Assembly: GCA_934525595.1 (NCBI GenBank) | Contig: CAKSZJ010000014.1 | Location: 24,563 to 88,562 of the forward strand | Length of the DNA: 64,000 nt | Origin: an uncultured Chiayiivirga sp. | Lineage (GTDB): Bacteria; Pseudomonadota; Gammaproteobacteria; Xanthomonadales; Xanthomonadaceae | Direction: 5' to 3' | Part shown: in pieces, positions 41,085-49,477 of the stretch | Layout: each line of letters opens with the position of its first letter | Position numbering within the stretch: the stretch's first letter is position 1 | Made by a program: the position numbers and the translations under genes | Notes under the pieces: model-generated | Databases searched by the model: none | What the model saw: the letters and a program-made list of their open reading frames with translations, nothing else | Told to the model about the DNA's origin: nothing

Positions 41085-42464
41085 TCAGAGCCAGGTGGCA
41101 CCGGCGCGGAACATCGCCTCGACGTGGGGCAGGTCGCGCTTGTCCAGGAGGAACACGATGAGGTGATCGTTGGGTTCGACGATCACCTCACGATGGGCGA
41201 TCAGCAGCTTCTCGCCGCGGATCAGGCCGACCACGTTCGCCGATTCTGGCAGCGAAAGCTCGCCCAGCGTGCGCCCTATCACGCGCGAGGTGCGCGCATC
41301 GCCCAGCGCGACCGCCTCGATCGCCTCGGCCAGGCCGCGCCGCAGGCTGTGGACCCGCACCATGGTGCCGGCCCGCACGTGCGTAAGCAGCGCGCCAAGG
41401 GTGACCTGCTGCGGACTCACCGCGATATCGATGCTGCTGTCGCCCTCCACCAGTTCGGCATAGGCCGGACGGTTGATCAGCGCGATCACGCGCGGGCAGC
41501 CCATGCGCTTGGCCAGCATGGCCGAAAGGATGTTGGCCTCGTCGTCGTTGGTCAGCGCGCAGTAGACGTCGGTCTGGTCGATGTTCTCCTCGCGCAGCAG
41601 GTCCTCGTCGGTGCAGTCGCCCACCAGCACGATGGTGTTCTGCAGATCCTCGGCGATGCTCTTGGCGCGATCCCTGGAACGCTCCAGCAGCTTCACGCCG
41701 AACTGCTCCTCCAGCGCACCGGCCAGCGAGACGCCGATGTTTCCGCCACCGGCAATGAACACGCGCCGCACCGGCTTGGCGCGGGGGCGCAGTGTGTCCA
41801 TGATGACGCGGATGTCGCCGCGGTCGGCCAGAAAGAATACCTCGTCATCGGCGGCAATCTGGGTTGCAGGCTCCGGGATGATCGGCCGCCCGCCGCGGAA
41901 GATGGCCGCCACGCGCAGGTCCACGCCGCCCGGCAGCCGTTCCCGCAGCTGCTTGATGGGCTCGCCCACCAGCAGCCCTCCGGCGCGCGCGCGCACCGCG
42001 ACCATCTGCACCTGACCCTGCGCGAAGTCGAGCACCTGCAGCGCGCCGGGGCGCTCGACCAGGCCCTGCACGTGCCGGCACACCAGCGCCTCGGGGCTGA
42101 TCGCCACGTCCACCGCGTTGCCGCCGCGTCGCAGCAGTTCGGGATGCTGCAGGTATTCGCTCTTGCGCAGGCGCGCGATCTTGGTCGGCGTCCTGAAAAG
42201 CGCATCGGCCACCTGGCAGGCGATCAAATTGACCTCGTCGCTGGACGTGACCGCGATCACCAGGTCGGCATCGCCCGCACCGGCCATGTCGAGCACGCTG
42301 GGCAGCGAGGCGTGGCCTGCCACGGTGCGGATGTCGAGCCGCTCCGACAGCTCGCGCAGCCGCTGCGGCTGGTTGTCCACCACGGTGATGTCGCTGTTCT
42401 CCGAAGCCAGCGCCGCCGCCGCCGAACTGCCCACCTGACCGGCGCCGAGGATGAGGATCTTCAT
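41085..42464 (-). CDS. trkA: Trk potassium uptake regulatory subunit TrkA
   Basis: 459 aa peripheral membrane protein with two RCK units. The first begins KILILGAGQVGSSAA with the NAD-binding GxGxxG; the second begins VFIAGGGNIGVSLAGAL; each is followed by an RCK_C domain. It gates TrkH in response to NAD(H)/ATP. It precedes trkH by four bases. The 188 bases upstream separate it from the NtrX-like gene and hold no gene I can support. Confidence 0.96.
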   Translation of the reverse strand: MKILILGAGQVGSSAAAALASENSDITVVDNQPQRLRELSERLDIRTVAGHASLPSVLDMAGAGDADLVIAVTSSDEVNLIACQVADALFRTPTKIARLRKSEYLQHPELLRRGGNAVDVAISPEALVCRHVQGLVERPGALQVLDFAQGQVQMVAVRARAGGLLVGEPIKQLRERLPGGVDLRVAAIFRGGRPIIPEPATQIAADDEVFFLADRGDIRVIMDTLRPRAKPVRRVFIAGGGNIGVSLAGALEEQFGVKLLERSRDRAKSIAEDLQNTIVLVGDCTDEDLLREENIDQTDVYCALTNDDEANILSAMLAKRMGCPRVIALINRPAYAELVEGDSSIDIAVSPQQVTLGALLTHVRAGTMVRVHSLRRGLAEAIEAVALGDARTSRVIGRTLGELSLPESANVVGLIRGEKLLIAHREVIVEPNDHLIVFLLDKRDLPHVEAMFRAGATWL

Positions 42465-42652
42465 GGCTGCCCGGAAGGGGGAAAGGCGCCCCCGAGGCGG
42501 CTGAAGCGGACGGCGATGAGGGAACCGGCGCGGCGCATCACCGGCCGGCGGCGCGCCGGCATTTCAAACGCAAGCCGAAGCGCTTCGAGCCTTGACCGCG
42601 ACACGTCCACCGACACCTCTGCGACTCCCGATGCACGATGTCCCATCGCGGT

Positions 42653-44029
42653 CTACTCCTTGCCGTCCTTGTCGATCCCCAGATCGCGCAGCTTGCGGTA
42701 GAGATGGGTGCGCTCCATCCCGGTGATCTGCGCGAGGCGCCCCACGCTGCCGCCGGCATTGTGCAGCTGGCGCAGGAGATATGCCCGCTCGAAGCTGTCG
42801 CGCGCCTCGCGCAGGGGCAGGTCGAGGTTGAGCGGATGGCTGGCGTCCGCGTTTCCCGACGGCGCACGCGCGCCCTGCCCGGCCAGCGCCGGCTCCACCT
42901 CGTCCAGCGTCACCTCGCCGCTGCCCAGCAGCGCCAGCCGCTGCGCCAGCGCGCGCAGCTCGCGCACGTTGCCCGGCCACGTGTGCTGACGCAGCCGCGC
43001 CAGCACCGGCTCGGTCCAGCGGCGCGGCTCCACCCCGTCGCGCGTCGCGAAGAACTCGTCGAAATGCCGCACCAGCGTCCCGACGTCCTCGCCGCGCTCG
43101 CGCAGCGCCGGCACCTGGATCGGCAGCACGTTGAGCTGGAAATAAAGCTCGTCGCGCAGCCGGCCGGCGGCGCGCTCGGCTTCCAGATCCTGCGAGCTGG
43201 CGGCGATCACCCGCACGTCGAGCGGAACCGGGGCGCGCCCGCCGACGCGCAGGATCTGGCGCCGCTCCAAGGCGCTGGAAAGGCGCATCTGGGTGTCCGG
43301 GCCAAGTTCGGCGATGCCGTCCAGATACACGGTTCCGCCCTGCGCCTGCTCCAGCAGGCCGGCCGCCACCTCGCCGCCGGCCTCGCTGCCGAACAGCGCG
43401 ATCGCCGCCTGCTCGTCCGGAACGGCGCCGGCCGCCACGGTGACGAACGGCCCGCCCCGGCGCGCACTCCTGCCATGCAGCCAGCGCGCCAGCGCCTCCT
43501 TGCCGGTGCCCGGCTCGCCGCGAAGGAGGATCGCCGCATCGCGTCCGGCAAGCCGGTCGAGCTGGGCGAGCACGGCGGCGAACGCGGGCGAGCTGCCCAT
43601 CGGTTCGAACAGCGAGCCGACCTGCTGCTGCAGGCTGCGGTTGGCCTCGCGCAGGCGCTGCGCCTCGAGCGCGCGTTCGAGGGTGATGAGCAGCTTGGCC
43701 AGCGCAATCGGCTTCTCGACGAAATCGTAGGCGCCCAGGCGCGTGGCCTCGACCGCCGTTTCCACGGTGCCGTGGCCGGACATCATGATCACCGGCTGCG
43801 GCAGTCCCCCGCCCGCGGATACCCATTCGCGCAGCAGCGCGAGACCGTCGGTGCCGGGCATCCAGATATCGAGCAGCACGGCATCGAACGACGCCTCGGA
43901 GAGGCGCGCACGCGCTTCGGCCGCATCGCCGGCAAGGGTTACCCGATAGCCTTCATCCCCGAGGATGTCGGCCAGCCCCGAGCGGATGTCGGGCTCATCG
44001 TCGATGACCAGGATGCGTGCAGCGGACAT
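42653..44029 (-). CDS. NtrX-like response regulator with a degenerate sigma54-activation domain
   Basis: 458 aa: receiver (1-120, Asp54 in LLDIWMPG, Lys in EKPIA), AAA+ domain (140-375) and Fis-type HTH (about 415-450, GSVGRLAQITGMERTHLYRK). Walker A GEPGTGKE (171-178) is intact. The loop-1 region reads LFGSEAGGEVAAGLLEQAQG, so the GAFTGA motif that contacts sigma54 is missing. Walker B is LDGI (236-239), with Gly238 replacing the catalytic Glu. It should dimerise and bind DNA but not activate sigma54. Start 44029 is chosen because the receiver begins there. No ntrY-type kinase is adjacent. trkA and trkH are downstream on the same strand. Confidence 0.87.
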   Translation of the reverse strand: MSAARILVIDDEPDIRSGLADILGDEGYRVTLAGDAAEARARLSEASFDAVLLDIWMPGTDGLALLREWVSAGGGLPQPVIMMSGHGTVETAVEATRLGAYDFVEKPIALAKLLITLERALEAQRLREANRSLQQQVGSLFEPMGSSPAFAAVLAQLDRLAGRDAAILLRGEPGTGKEALARWLHGRSARRGGPFVTVAAGAVPDEQAAIALFGSEAGGEVAAGLLEQAQGGTVYLDGIAELGPDTQMRLSSALERRQILRVGGRAPVPLDVRVIAASSQDLEAERAAGRLRDELYFQLNVLPIQVPALRERGEDVGTLVRHFDEFFATRDGVEPRRWTEPVLARLRQHTWPGNVRELRALAQRLALLGSGEVTLDEVEPALAGQGARAPSGNADASHPLNLDLPLREARDSFERAYLLRQLHNAGGSVGRLAQITGMERTHLYRKLRDLGIDKDGKE

Positions 44030-44110
44030 GGCGGATATCGGTGGCGCGAAAGCGCACAGTCTGCGGCTCGGCCTGCCGCGCGGCAAGCGCGCGGGCCCGG
44101 GGCCGGCGCA

Positions 44111-44995
44111 TCATGCGTCCGGGGTATCGCTCCAGTCTTCGCCGGTGCCGCGCGTGATGACCTCGTCGCCGGGCGCGATTTCGCCGGCGGCGAAGGGCGG
44201 CAGATTCGCCAGGCGCGCATAGATCGGCGCGAAGTCCGGGCGGGTGGCTTCGAACAGCTGCTCGAAGCTGTCGATCACGAAGTAGCCGCGCTGGTAGCTG
44301 TCGATGCGGTAGCGGGTGCGCATGATGCGGTCGCGGTCGAATCCGATGCGGTTGGGCGCATCGGATTCGACCGCATACCGGCTCTCCCCTGCGCTGCTCA
44401 GGATCCCCGATCCGTAGATGCGCAGCCCCTCCTTCCCCCGTATCAGCCCGAATTCCACGGTGTACCAGTACAGCCGCGCCAGCTGCGCCAGCGCATCCCC
44501 GCCCAGCCCCACCGCCTTGAGCCCGCCGCGACCGTAGGCGCACATGTAGTCGGCGAAGACCGGATCCATCAGCAGCGGCACGTGGCCGAAGAGATCGTGG
44601 AACAGGTCCGGCTCGGCCAGGTAGTCCATCTGCTCGGGCGTTCGGATCCACCAGGTGACGGGGAATTCGCGCGCCGCGAGGTGGCCGAAGAAATCCGTCT
44701 CGGGCAGCAGCCCTTCCACCGCGACCAGGCGCCAGCCGGTGGCGCGCTGCAGGTGCAGGTTGAGGTCGGAAAAACGCGGAATGCGCGCATCGTCCATGCG
44801 CAATGCCGCCATGGCGCCGAGGAACTGGTCGCAGGCGCGGCCCCGCAGCACGTCGCGCTGGCGCGCGTAGAGCTGGGCCCAGACCGCGTGGTCGGTCGCG
44901 CTGTAGCCGTTCCAGGGCTGCTCGACCACGCCGGTGGCATACACCGGCACGAAACCCTTGTCGGTGACCTGATGCTCCAGGCGCTGAGGATTCAT
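44111..44995 (-). CDS. phhA: Phenylalanine-4-hydroxylase
   Basis: 294 aa pterin-dependent monooxygenase converting Phe to Tyr. The iron ligands are in PDLFHDLFGHVP (two His) and YWYTVEFGL (Glu), and FVIDSFEQLFEATRPDF is the typical C-terminal block. Start ATG 44995 is preceded by GGAGTG. Divergent from an Lrp-type regulator with 126 bases between starts, a common arrangement for a regulated amino-acid catabolic gene. The pterin dehydratase phhB is not in the window. Confidence 0.96.
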   Translation of the reverse strand: MNPQRLEHQVTDKGFVPVYATGVVEQPWNGYSATDHAVWAQLYARQRDVLRGRACDQFLGAMAALRMDDARIPRFSDLNLHLQRATGWRLVAVEGLLPETDFFGHLAAREFPVTWWIRTPEQMDYLAEPDLFHDLFGHVPLLMDPVFADYMCAYGRGGLKAVGLGGDALAQLARLYWYTVEFGLIRGKEGLRIYGSGILSSAGESRYAVESDAPNRIGFDRDRIMRTRYRIDSYQRGYFVIDSFEQLFEATRPDFAPIYARLANLPPFAAGEIAPGDEVITRGTGEDWSDTPDA

Positions 44996-45121
44996 GGTGA
45001 CACTCCGATATCTGTTGCGACGCCCAATGTATCGGGCTTTACGCGCAATCTGCTTGCTTTGTTGCGTGTGTTTCGCTGCAAAATGCATGAACATTGCGCA
45101 AATCCAGAAAAACATCGAACG

Positions 45122-45610
45122 ATGAACCATCCATCCCCATCCCTCGACCGCATCGACCTCGCCCTGCTCGCCCTCCTTCAGACCGAAGGCCGGCTGACCA
45201 ACGCGGAGCTGGCCGAGCGCGTGAACCTGTCGCCTTCGGCCTGCCTGCGGCGGGTGCAGCGGCTCGAGCGCGAAGGCGTGATCGCAGGCTTCGGCGCGCG
45301 CCTCGACCCGGTGCGGATCGGCCTGGGCCTGCAGGCGTTCGTGCGGCTGCAGCTCGAACATCGCGACCGCGAGCGGGTGGAGCGCTTCGCCGAGCTGGTG
45401 CAATCCTGGGACGAGGTGGTCTCCTGCCACGCGCTGACCGGCGACATGGATTACCTGCTGCACATCGCCGTCGCCGACCTGGACCATTTCTCGCGCTTCC
45501 TGCTCGACCGCCTGCTGGCGGCCGGCCTGGTGGCCGACGTGAACTCCAGCCTGGTGCTGCGCGTGGTCAAGGCCGGCCACGCGCTTCCCCTCACGGCGGC
45601 GCGCGCATGA
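45122..45610 (+). CDS. Lrp/AsnC-family transcriptional regulator
   Basis: 162 aa. Winged HTH (1-65: LDRIDLALLALLQTEGRLTNAELAERVNLS, here as LDRIDLALL and NAELAERVNLSPSACLRR) followed by a RAM/AsnC ligand domain (70-155, SCHALTGDMDYLLHIAV). Probably controls the divergent phhA in response to an amino acid; the ligand is not known. The shared 126-base spacer contains TTGCGCAA at 45094-45101 and other TTGCG elements that may be operator half-sites. Its TGA overlaps the truC ATG (ATGA). Confidence 0.9.
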   Translation: MNHPSPSLDRIDLALLALLQTEGRLTNAELAERVNLSPSACLRRVQRLEREGVIAGFGARLDPVRIGLGLQAFVRLQLEHRDRERVERFAELVQSWDEVVSCHALTGDMDYLLHIAVADLDHFSRFLLDRLLAAGLVADVNSSLVLRVVKAGHALPLTAARA

Positions 45611-46419
45611 GTACGGCGAGCGGGGGCGCGCTGCAGGTGCTGTATCGCGACGAGGTGCTGGCGGTGGTCGACAAGCCGGCCGGGCTGATGGTGCACGACA
45701 GCGCGCTGGCCCGCGGGGAGCGCGACTTCGCCGCCGACCGCCTGCGCGAGCAGTTCGCACGCCCCATCCACCTCGTCCACCGCCTCGACCGCGCCACCAG
45801 CGGCTGCCTGCTGCTGGCCTTCGACCGCGAGGTGGCGGGCGCGCTGGGCCGGCAGTTCATGTCGCGCGAGGTGGACAAGACCTACCTTGCGGTGTGCCGC
45901 GGCTGGCCCGCGGAAACGACCTTCAGCATCGATCATCCGCTCGACGGCGGGCCGGGAAAGCCGGAGAAAAAGCCTGCCGTGACGAGGGTGCAGGTGCTGG
46001 CCCGCGGCGAGCTGGAAGAGCCGGCCGCCGGCTTTCCCACCTCGCGCTTCGCGCTCATCGAGTGTCACCCCCAGACCGGGCGCTTTCGCCAGATCCGGCG
46101 GCATCTCAAGCACGTCGATCACCATCTGATCGGCGATACCAGCCACGGTGACGGTCGGCGCAACATGGCCTTCCGCATGCGCGGCGTGCACCGGATGCTG
46201 CTGCACGCCCGCGCCCTGGCCTTCGTGCATCCGGCCAGCGGCGCGATGCTGCGCGTGGAGGCGCCGCTCGACGCGGCGTTCTCCCGGGCGCTGGCCCTCC
46301 TGGGCTGGACGCTGCCCGACGACGCCCGCACCGGGGCGCATTCCGGCACAATGGATGATTCCGGCGCGGGGGGCCATGGCCGAGCAAGGACATCGCAGCG
46401 TGAGCACACAGGACACTGA
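45607..46419 (+). CDS. truC: tRNA pseudouridine(65) synthase TruC-like
   Basis: 270 aa RluA-family synthase without an S4 domain. VDKPAGLMVHDS, the catalytic HRLDRATSGCLL, PQTGRFRQIRRHLKH and GDTSHGDGRRN match TruC, which modifies U65 of tRNA-Ile and tRNA-Asp. It is coupled to the Lrp gene by ATGA. The last 44 bases overlap the sigma-factor start, so the C-terminal tail (after LPDD) may be non-conserved extension. Confidence 0.88.
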   Translation: MSTASGGALQVLYRDEVLAVVDKPAGLMVHDSALARGERDFAADRLREQFARPIHLVHRLDRATSGCLLLAFDREVAGALGRQFMSREVDKTYLAVCRGWPAETTFSIDHPLDGGPGKPEKKPAVTRVQVLARGELEEPAAGFPTSRFALIECHPQTGRFRQIRRHLKHVDHHLIGDTSHGDGRRNMAFRMRGVHRMLLHARALAFVHPASGAMLRVEAPLDAAFSRALALLGWTLPDDARTGAHSGTMDDSGAGGHGRARTSQREHTGH

Positions 46420-46993
46420 CGACGCCATCACGCGCATCACGCGGATCCTGGCCGCGGCCGGCGAGGCGAACCCGCTCGATGTGCTGATGCCGCTGGTGCA
46501 CCAGGATCTGCGCCGCCTCGCGCGCGCGCAGCGCCGCAAGATGGAGTCCGGCGAAACCCTGTCCACCACGGCGCTGGTGCACGAGGCCTACCTGAAGCTG
46601 CGCCGCGCCGACTTCCCCGGCCTGGAGGGTCGCGCGCACTTCTTCGCGCTGGTGGCGCGCGCCATGCGCCAGATCCTGATCGACCACGCGCGCTCGCGCC
46701 TGTCCGAAGCCATGCGCATGCGCGAGGTCAAGCGCGATCTGGACGAGCGCCCGCACGAGGACGCGGCCGACCTGGCGCGCCTGCTGGAGATCGATTCGGC
46801 GCTGGACGAACTGGAGCGCCACCAGCCGCGCCTGGCGCAGGTGGTGCTGTACCGCTGGTTCGCCGGCTACACCCCGCAGGAAACCGCCGATCTCATGGGC
46901 ATCCACCTGCGCACCGTGACGCGCGACTGGCACAAGGCGCGCGCCTGGCTGATGCTGGCCCTGGAGCAGCGCGGCGCGACCGATCCCGCCTGA
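46376..46993 (+). CDS. ECF-like RNA polymerase sigma factor
   Basis: 205 aa. Sigma-70 region 2 (DLRRLARAQRRKMESGETLSTTALVHEAYLKL here as DLRRLARAQ and STTALVHEAYLKL; HFFALVARAMRQILIDHARS) and region 4 (YTPQETADLMGIHLRTVTRDW) of the group often annotated Sig-70_X6/TIGR02999. No anti-sigma gene is next to it. Start at 46376 overlaps truC; GTG at 46400 is an alternative with AAGGA upstream. Targets unknown. Members elsewhere are frequently found near Ser/Thr kinases; the wHTH-kinase at 60.3-63.0 kb is 14 kb away, so no link is claimed. Confidence 0.85.
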   Translation: MAEQGHRSVSTQDTDDAITRITRILAAAGEANPLDVLMPLVHQDLRRLARAQRRKMESGETLSTTALVHEAYLKLRRADFPGLEGRAHFFALVARAMRQILIDHARSRLSEAMRMREVKRDLDERPHEDAADLARLLEIDSALDELERHQPRLAQVVLYRWFAGYTPQETADLMGIHLRTVTRDWHKARAWLMLALEQRGATDPA

Positions 46994-46994
46994 G

Positions 46995-47864
46995 ATGGGC
47001 TTCGCCTTCGTCGCCGCCGCAGCCGTATTCAGCGTGCTGGTATCCATGGCGCTCAAATGGATGCCACGGCGCGGCATCGACGTGGCGCAGGCGGTGACCT
47101 GGAACTACCTGTGCGCCGCCGGCCTGTGCCTGCTGCTGCTCGATCCGCCGCTCGACGCGCTGCGCGCACCGGCCGCACCCTGGCCGGCACTGTTGCTTCT
47201 CGCCCTGGTGTTGCCGAGCCTGTTCCTGGTACTCGCCGCCTCGGTGCGGCGTGCCGGCATCGTTCGCACCGACGCCGCGCAGCGCCTGTCCCTGCTGCTG
47301 TCGCTGATCGCCGCCTTCACCCTGCTGGGCGAAAGCGCCGGCGCGCAGAAGCTCGCCGGGCTGGCGCTGGGTCTGATCGCGGTCATGGCGCTCGTGGCGC
47401 GGCCCGATCCGCACACCGCGCGCGGCGACGGTGCCTGGCTTCCGCTGCTGACGGTCTGGGTCGGATTCGCACTGGTGGACGTGGCGCTCAAGCTGGTCGC
47501 GCGCGCCGGCGTTCCGTTCGCAGCCTCGCTTCTGGCGACCTTCACGCTCGCCTTCGTCGCCATGCTGGCCCTGCAACTGCTGCGCCACGCGCGCGGCCGC
47601 GCGCCGCTGCGCGTGAAGAACCTTGCCGCCGGCCTCGCCCTCGGCGCGCTGAACTTCGGCAACATTGTCTGCTACATCCGCGCCCATCAGGCGCTGCCCG
47701 AACGTCCCGCCGCAGTGTTTGCCAGCATGAACATCGGCGTGGTGGTGCTCGGCACCCTCGCCGGCGTGCTGGTCTTCGGCGAGCGGACCAGCCGCTGGAA
47801 CCGCCTCGGCATCGCCCTGGCGATCCTCGCCATTGCCCTGATCGCCTTCGCACCGCGCGGCTGA
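46995..47864 (+). CDS. DMT-superfamily (EamA-like) transporter
   Basis: 289 aa with about ten hydrophobic helices in two halves. The C-terminal helix pair ending SRWNRLGIALAILAIALIAF is typical of EamA-like permeases; ASMNIGVVVLGTLAGVLVFGERTSR matches the conserved second-repeat end. Substrate unknown. It begins one base after the sigma-factor stop and is probably co-transcribed. Confidence 0.82.
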   Translation: MGFAFVAAAAVFSVLVSMALKWMPRRGIDVAQAVTWNYLCAAGLCLLLLDPPLDALRAPAAPWPALLLLALVLPSLFLVLAASVRRAGIVRTDAAQRLSLLLSLIAAFTLLGESAGAQKLAGLALGLIAVMALVARPDPHTARGDGAWLPLLTVWVGFALVDVALKLVARAGVPFAASLLATFTLAFVAMLALQLLRHARGRAPLRVKNLAAGLALGALNFGNIVCYIRAHQALPERPAAVFASMNIGVVVLGTLAGVLVFGERTSRWNRLGIALAILAIALIAFAPRG

Positions 47865-47970
47865 CGCGGCCGCGACGCGCATCTGCGGGCGCACTGCACT
47901 CGGCTCACCAGGCGATCGTCTCGCCCGCGGCACGGGCAGCCTGCGGCCCGGTGCGGAGGCGGCGTAGGAG

Positions 47971-47976
47971 TAGAAT
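47971..47976 (+). promoter_or_regulatory. Candidate -10 box of prpD
   Basis: TAGAAT lies 33 bases before the prpD start, a sequence commonly seen as -10 in this group. The region 17 bases upstream is GC-rich with no good -35 match. Confidence 0.35.
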
Positions 47977-48009
47977 GGCGGGAATTAACGCGAATAAGGA
48001 TCAGTCGCA

Positions 48010-49449
48010 ATGAGCCGGTTGAACGACTCCACCCGCCCGGACTGGGACGCGGTGCTGGTGCGCATCGCCGATTACGTGCGCGACGTCCGGCCCGAATCGG
48101 CGCTGGCCTGGACCACGGCGCGGCACATCCTGATCGATTCGCTCGGCTGCGCCTTCGAGGCGCTCGACTACCCGGCCTGCACCAAGCTGCTGGGGCCGCT
48201 CGTGCCGGGCGCGACGCTGGCCAACGGCGCACGGGTGCCGGGCACGGCGCACCAGCTCGATCCGGTGAAGGCAGCCTTCGACATCGGCGCGACGATCCGC
48301 TGGCTGGACTACAACGACACCTGGCTCGCGGCCGAGTGGGGGCACCCTTCCGACAACCTCGGCGCGATCCTGGCGCTGGCCGACTGGCGCAGCCGCAGCG
48401 GCGATCCGGTGACGATGCGCGAGGTGCTCGAGTGCGTGATCAAGGCGCATGAAGTGCAGGGCGTGATGGCGCTGGAAAACTCCTTCAACCAGGTCGGCCT
48501 CGACCACGTGGCGCTGGTGAAGCTGGCCTCCACCGCTGTGGCATGCTGGCTGCTCGGGCTGGAGCGGGAGCAGTCGCTGGCGGCGCTGTCGCAGGTCTTC
48601 GTGGACGGGCAGAGCCTGCGCACCTACCGGCACGCGCCCAATACCGGCTCGCGCAAGAGCTGGGCGGCGGGCGATGCCACCAGCCGTGCGGTGCGCCTGG
48701 CGCTGATCGCGCAGACCGGAGAAATGGGCTATCCGGGCGCGCTCACCGCGCCGGCCTGGGGGTTTTACGACGTGTCCTTCCAGGGCCGCGCATTCCGCTT
48801 CGAGCGCGACTTTTCCAGCTACGTGGCGGAGAACGTGCTGTTCAAGATCAGCTATCCGGCCGAGTTCCACGCCCAGAGCGCGGTGGAGGCGGCGATGATC
48901 CTGCACCAGGAGCTGATGGCGACCGGCCGCCGCGTCGAGGACATCGACAAGATCGTGATCCGGACCCAGGCCGCCTGCGTGCGCATCATCGACAAGCAGG
49001 GCCCGCTCGACAATCCCGCCGACCGCGACCACTGCATCCAGTACATGGTGGCGGTGCCGCTGATCTTCGGGCGGCTGACCGCGGCGGACTACGAGGATGC
49101 TGTCGCCGCCGATCCGCGCATCGACGCGCTGCGCGCGAAGATCCACTGCGTGGAAGACCCGCAGTTCACCGCCGACTACCACGATCCGGAGAAGCGCTCG
49201 ATCGCCAACGGACTGTCCGTGAGCTTCACCGACGGCACGGTGATGGACGAGGTGCTGGTCGAATACCCGATCGGCCATCGCCGCCGCCGCGCCGAGGGCA
49301 TTCCCCTGCTGGAAGCCAAGTTCCGACGCAACCTGGCGCGACGCTTTTCGCCGGCGCGACAGGCGCAGATCCTGGCGGTGACGCTGGATCAGGCGGCGCT
49401 GGAGAAGATGCCGGTGCGCGAGTTCATGGATCTACTCGTGCCAGGCTGA
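48010..49449 (+). CDS. prpD: 2-Methylcitrate dehydratase (MmgE/PrpD family)
   Basis: 479 aa. PrpD dehydrates 2-methylcitrate in the methylcitrate cycle. Seen: DSLGCAFEALDYPAC, DYNDTWLAAEWGHPSDNLG (catalytic Asp region), NAPNTGSRKSWAAGDATSRA and a YPAEFHAQSAVEAA block. SD AAGGA precedes the ATG. No prpB, prpC, acnD or prpF is adjacent, so this is an orphan copy in the window; a related activity of the MmgE/PrpD family on another hydroxy acid is possible. Confidence 0.9.
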   Translation: MSRLNDSTRPDWDAVLVRIADYVRDVRPESALAWTTARHILIDSLGCAFEALDYPACTKLLGPLVPGATLANGARVPGTAHQLDPVKAAFDIGATIRWLDYNDTWLAAEWGHPSDNLGAILALADWRSRSGDPVTMREVLECVIKAHEVQGVMALENSFNQVGLDHVALVKLASTAVACWLLGLEREQSLAALSQVFVDGQSLRTYRHAPNTGSRKSWAAGDATSRAVRLALIAQTGEMGYPGALTAPAWGFYDVSFQGRAFRFERDFSSYVAENVLFKISYPAEFHAQSAVEAAMILHQELMATGRRVEDIDKIVIRTQAACVRIIDKQGPLDNPADRDHCIQYMVAVPLIFGRLTAADYEDAVAADPRIDALRAKIHCVEDPQFTADYHDPEKRSIANGLSVSFTDGTVMDEVLVEYPIGHRRRRAEGIPLLEAKFRRNLARRFSPARQAQILAVTLDQAALEKMPVREFMDLLVPG

Positions 49450-49477
49450 TCGCGGCAGCACCGATCGCGCTGCCGCT

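Noticed and set aside
42638..45121. Long in-frame extension before the Lrp-type gene
   Set aside because: It is antisense to the ntrX-like and phhA genes; the HTH begins at 45122.
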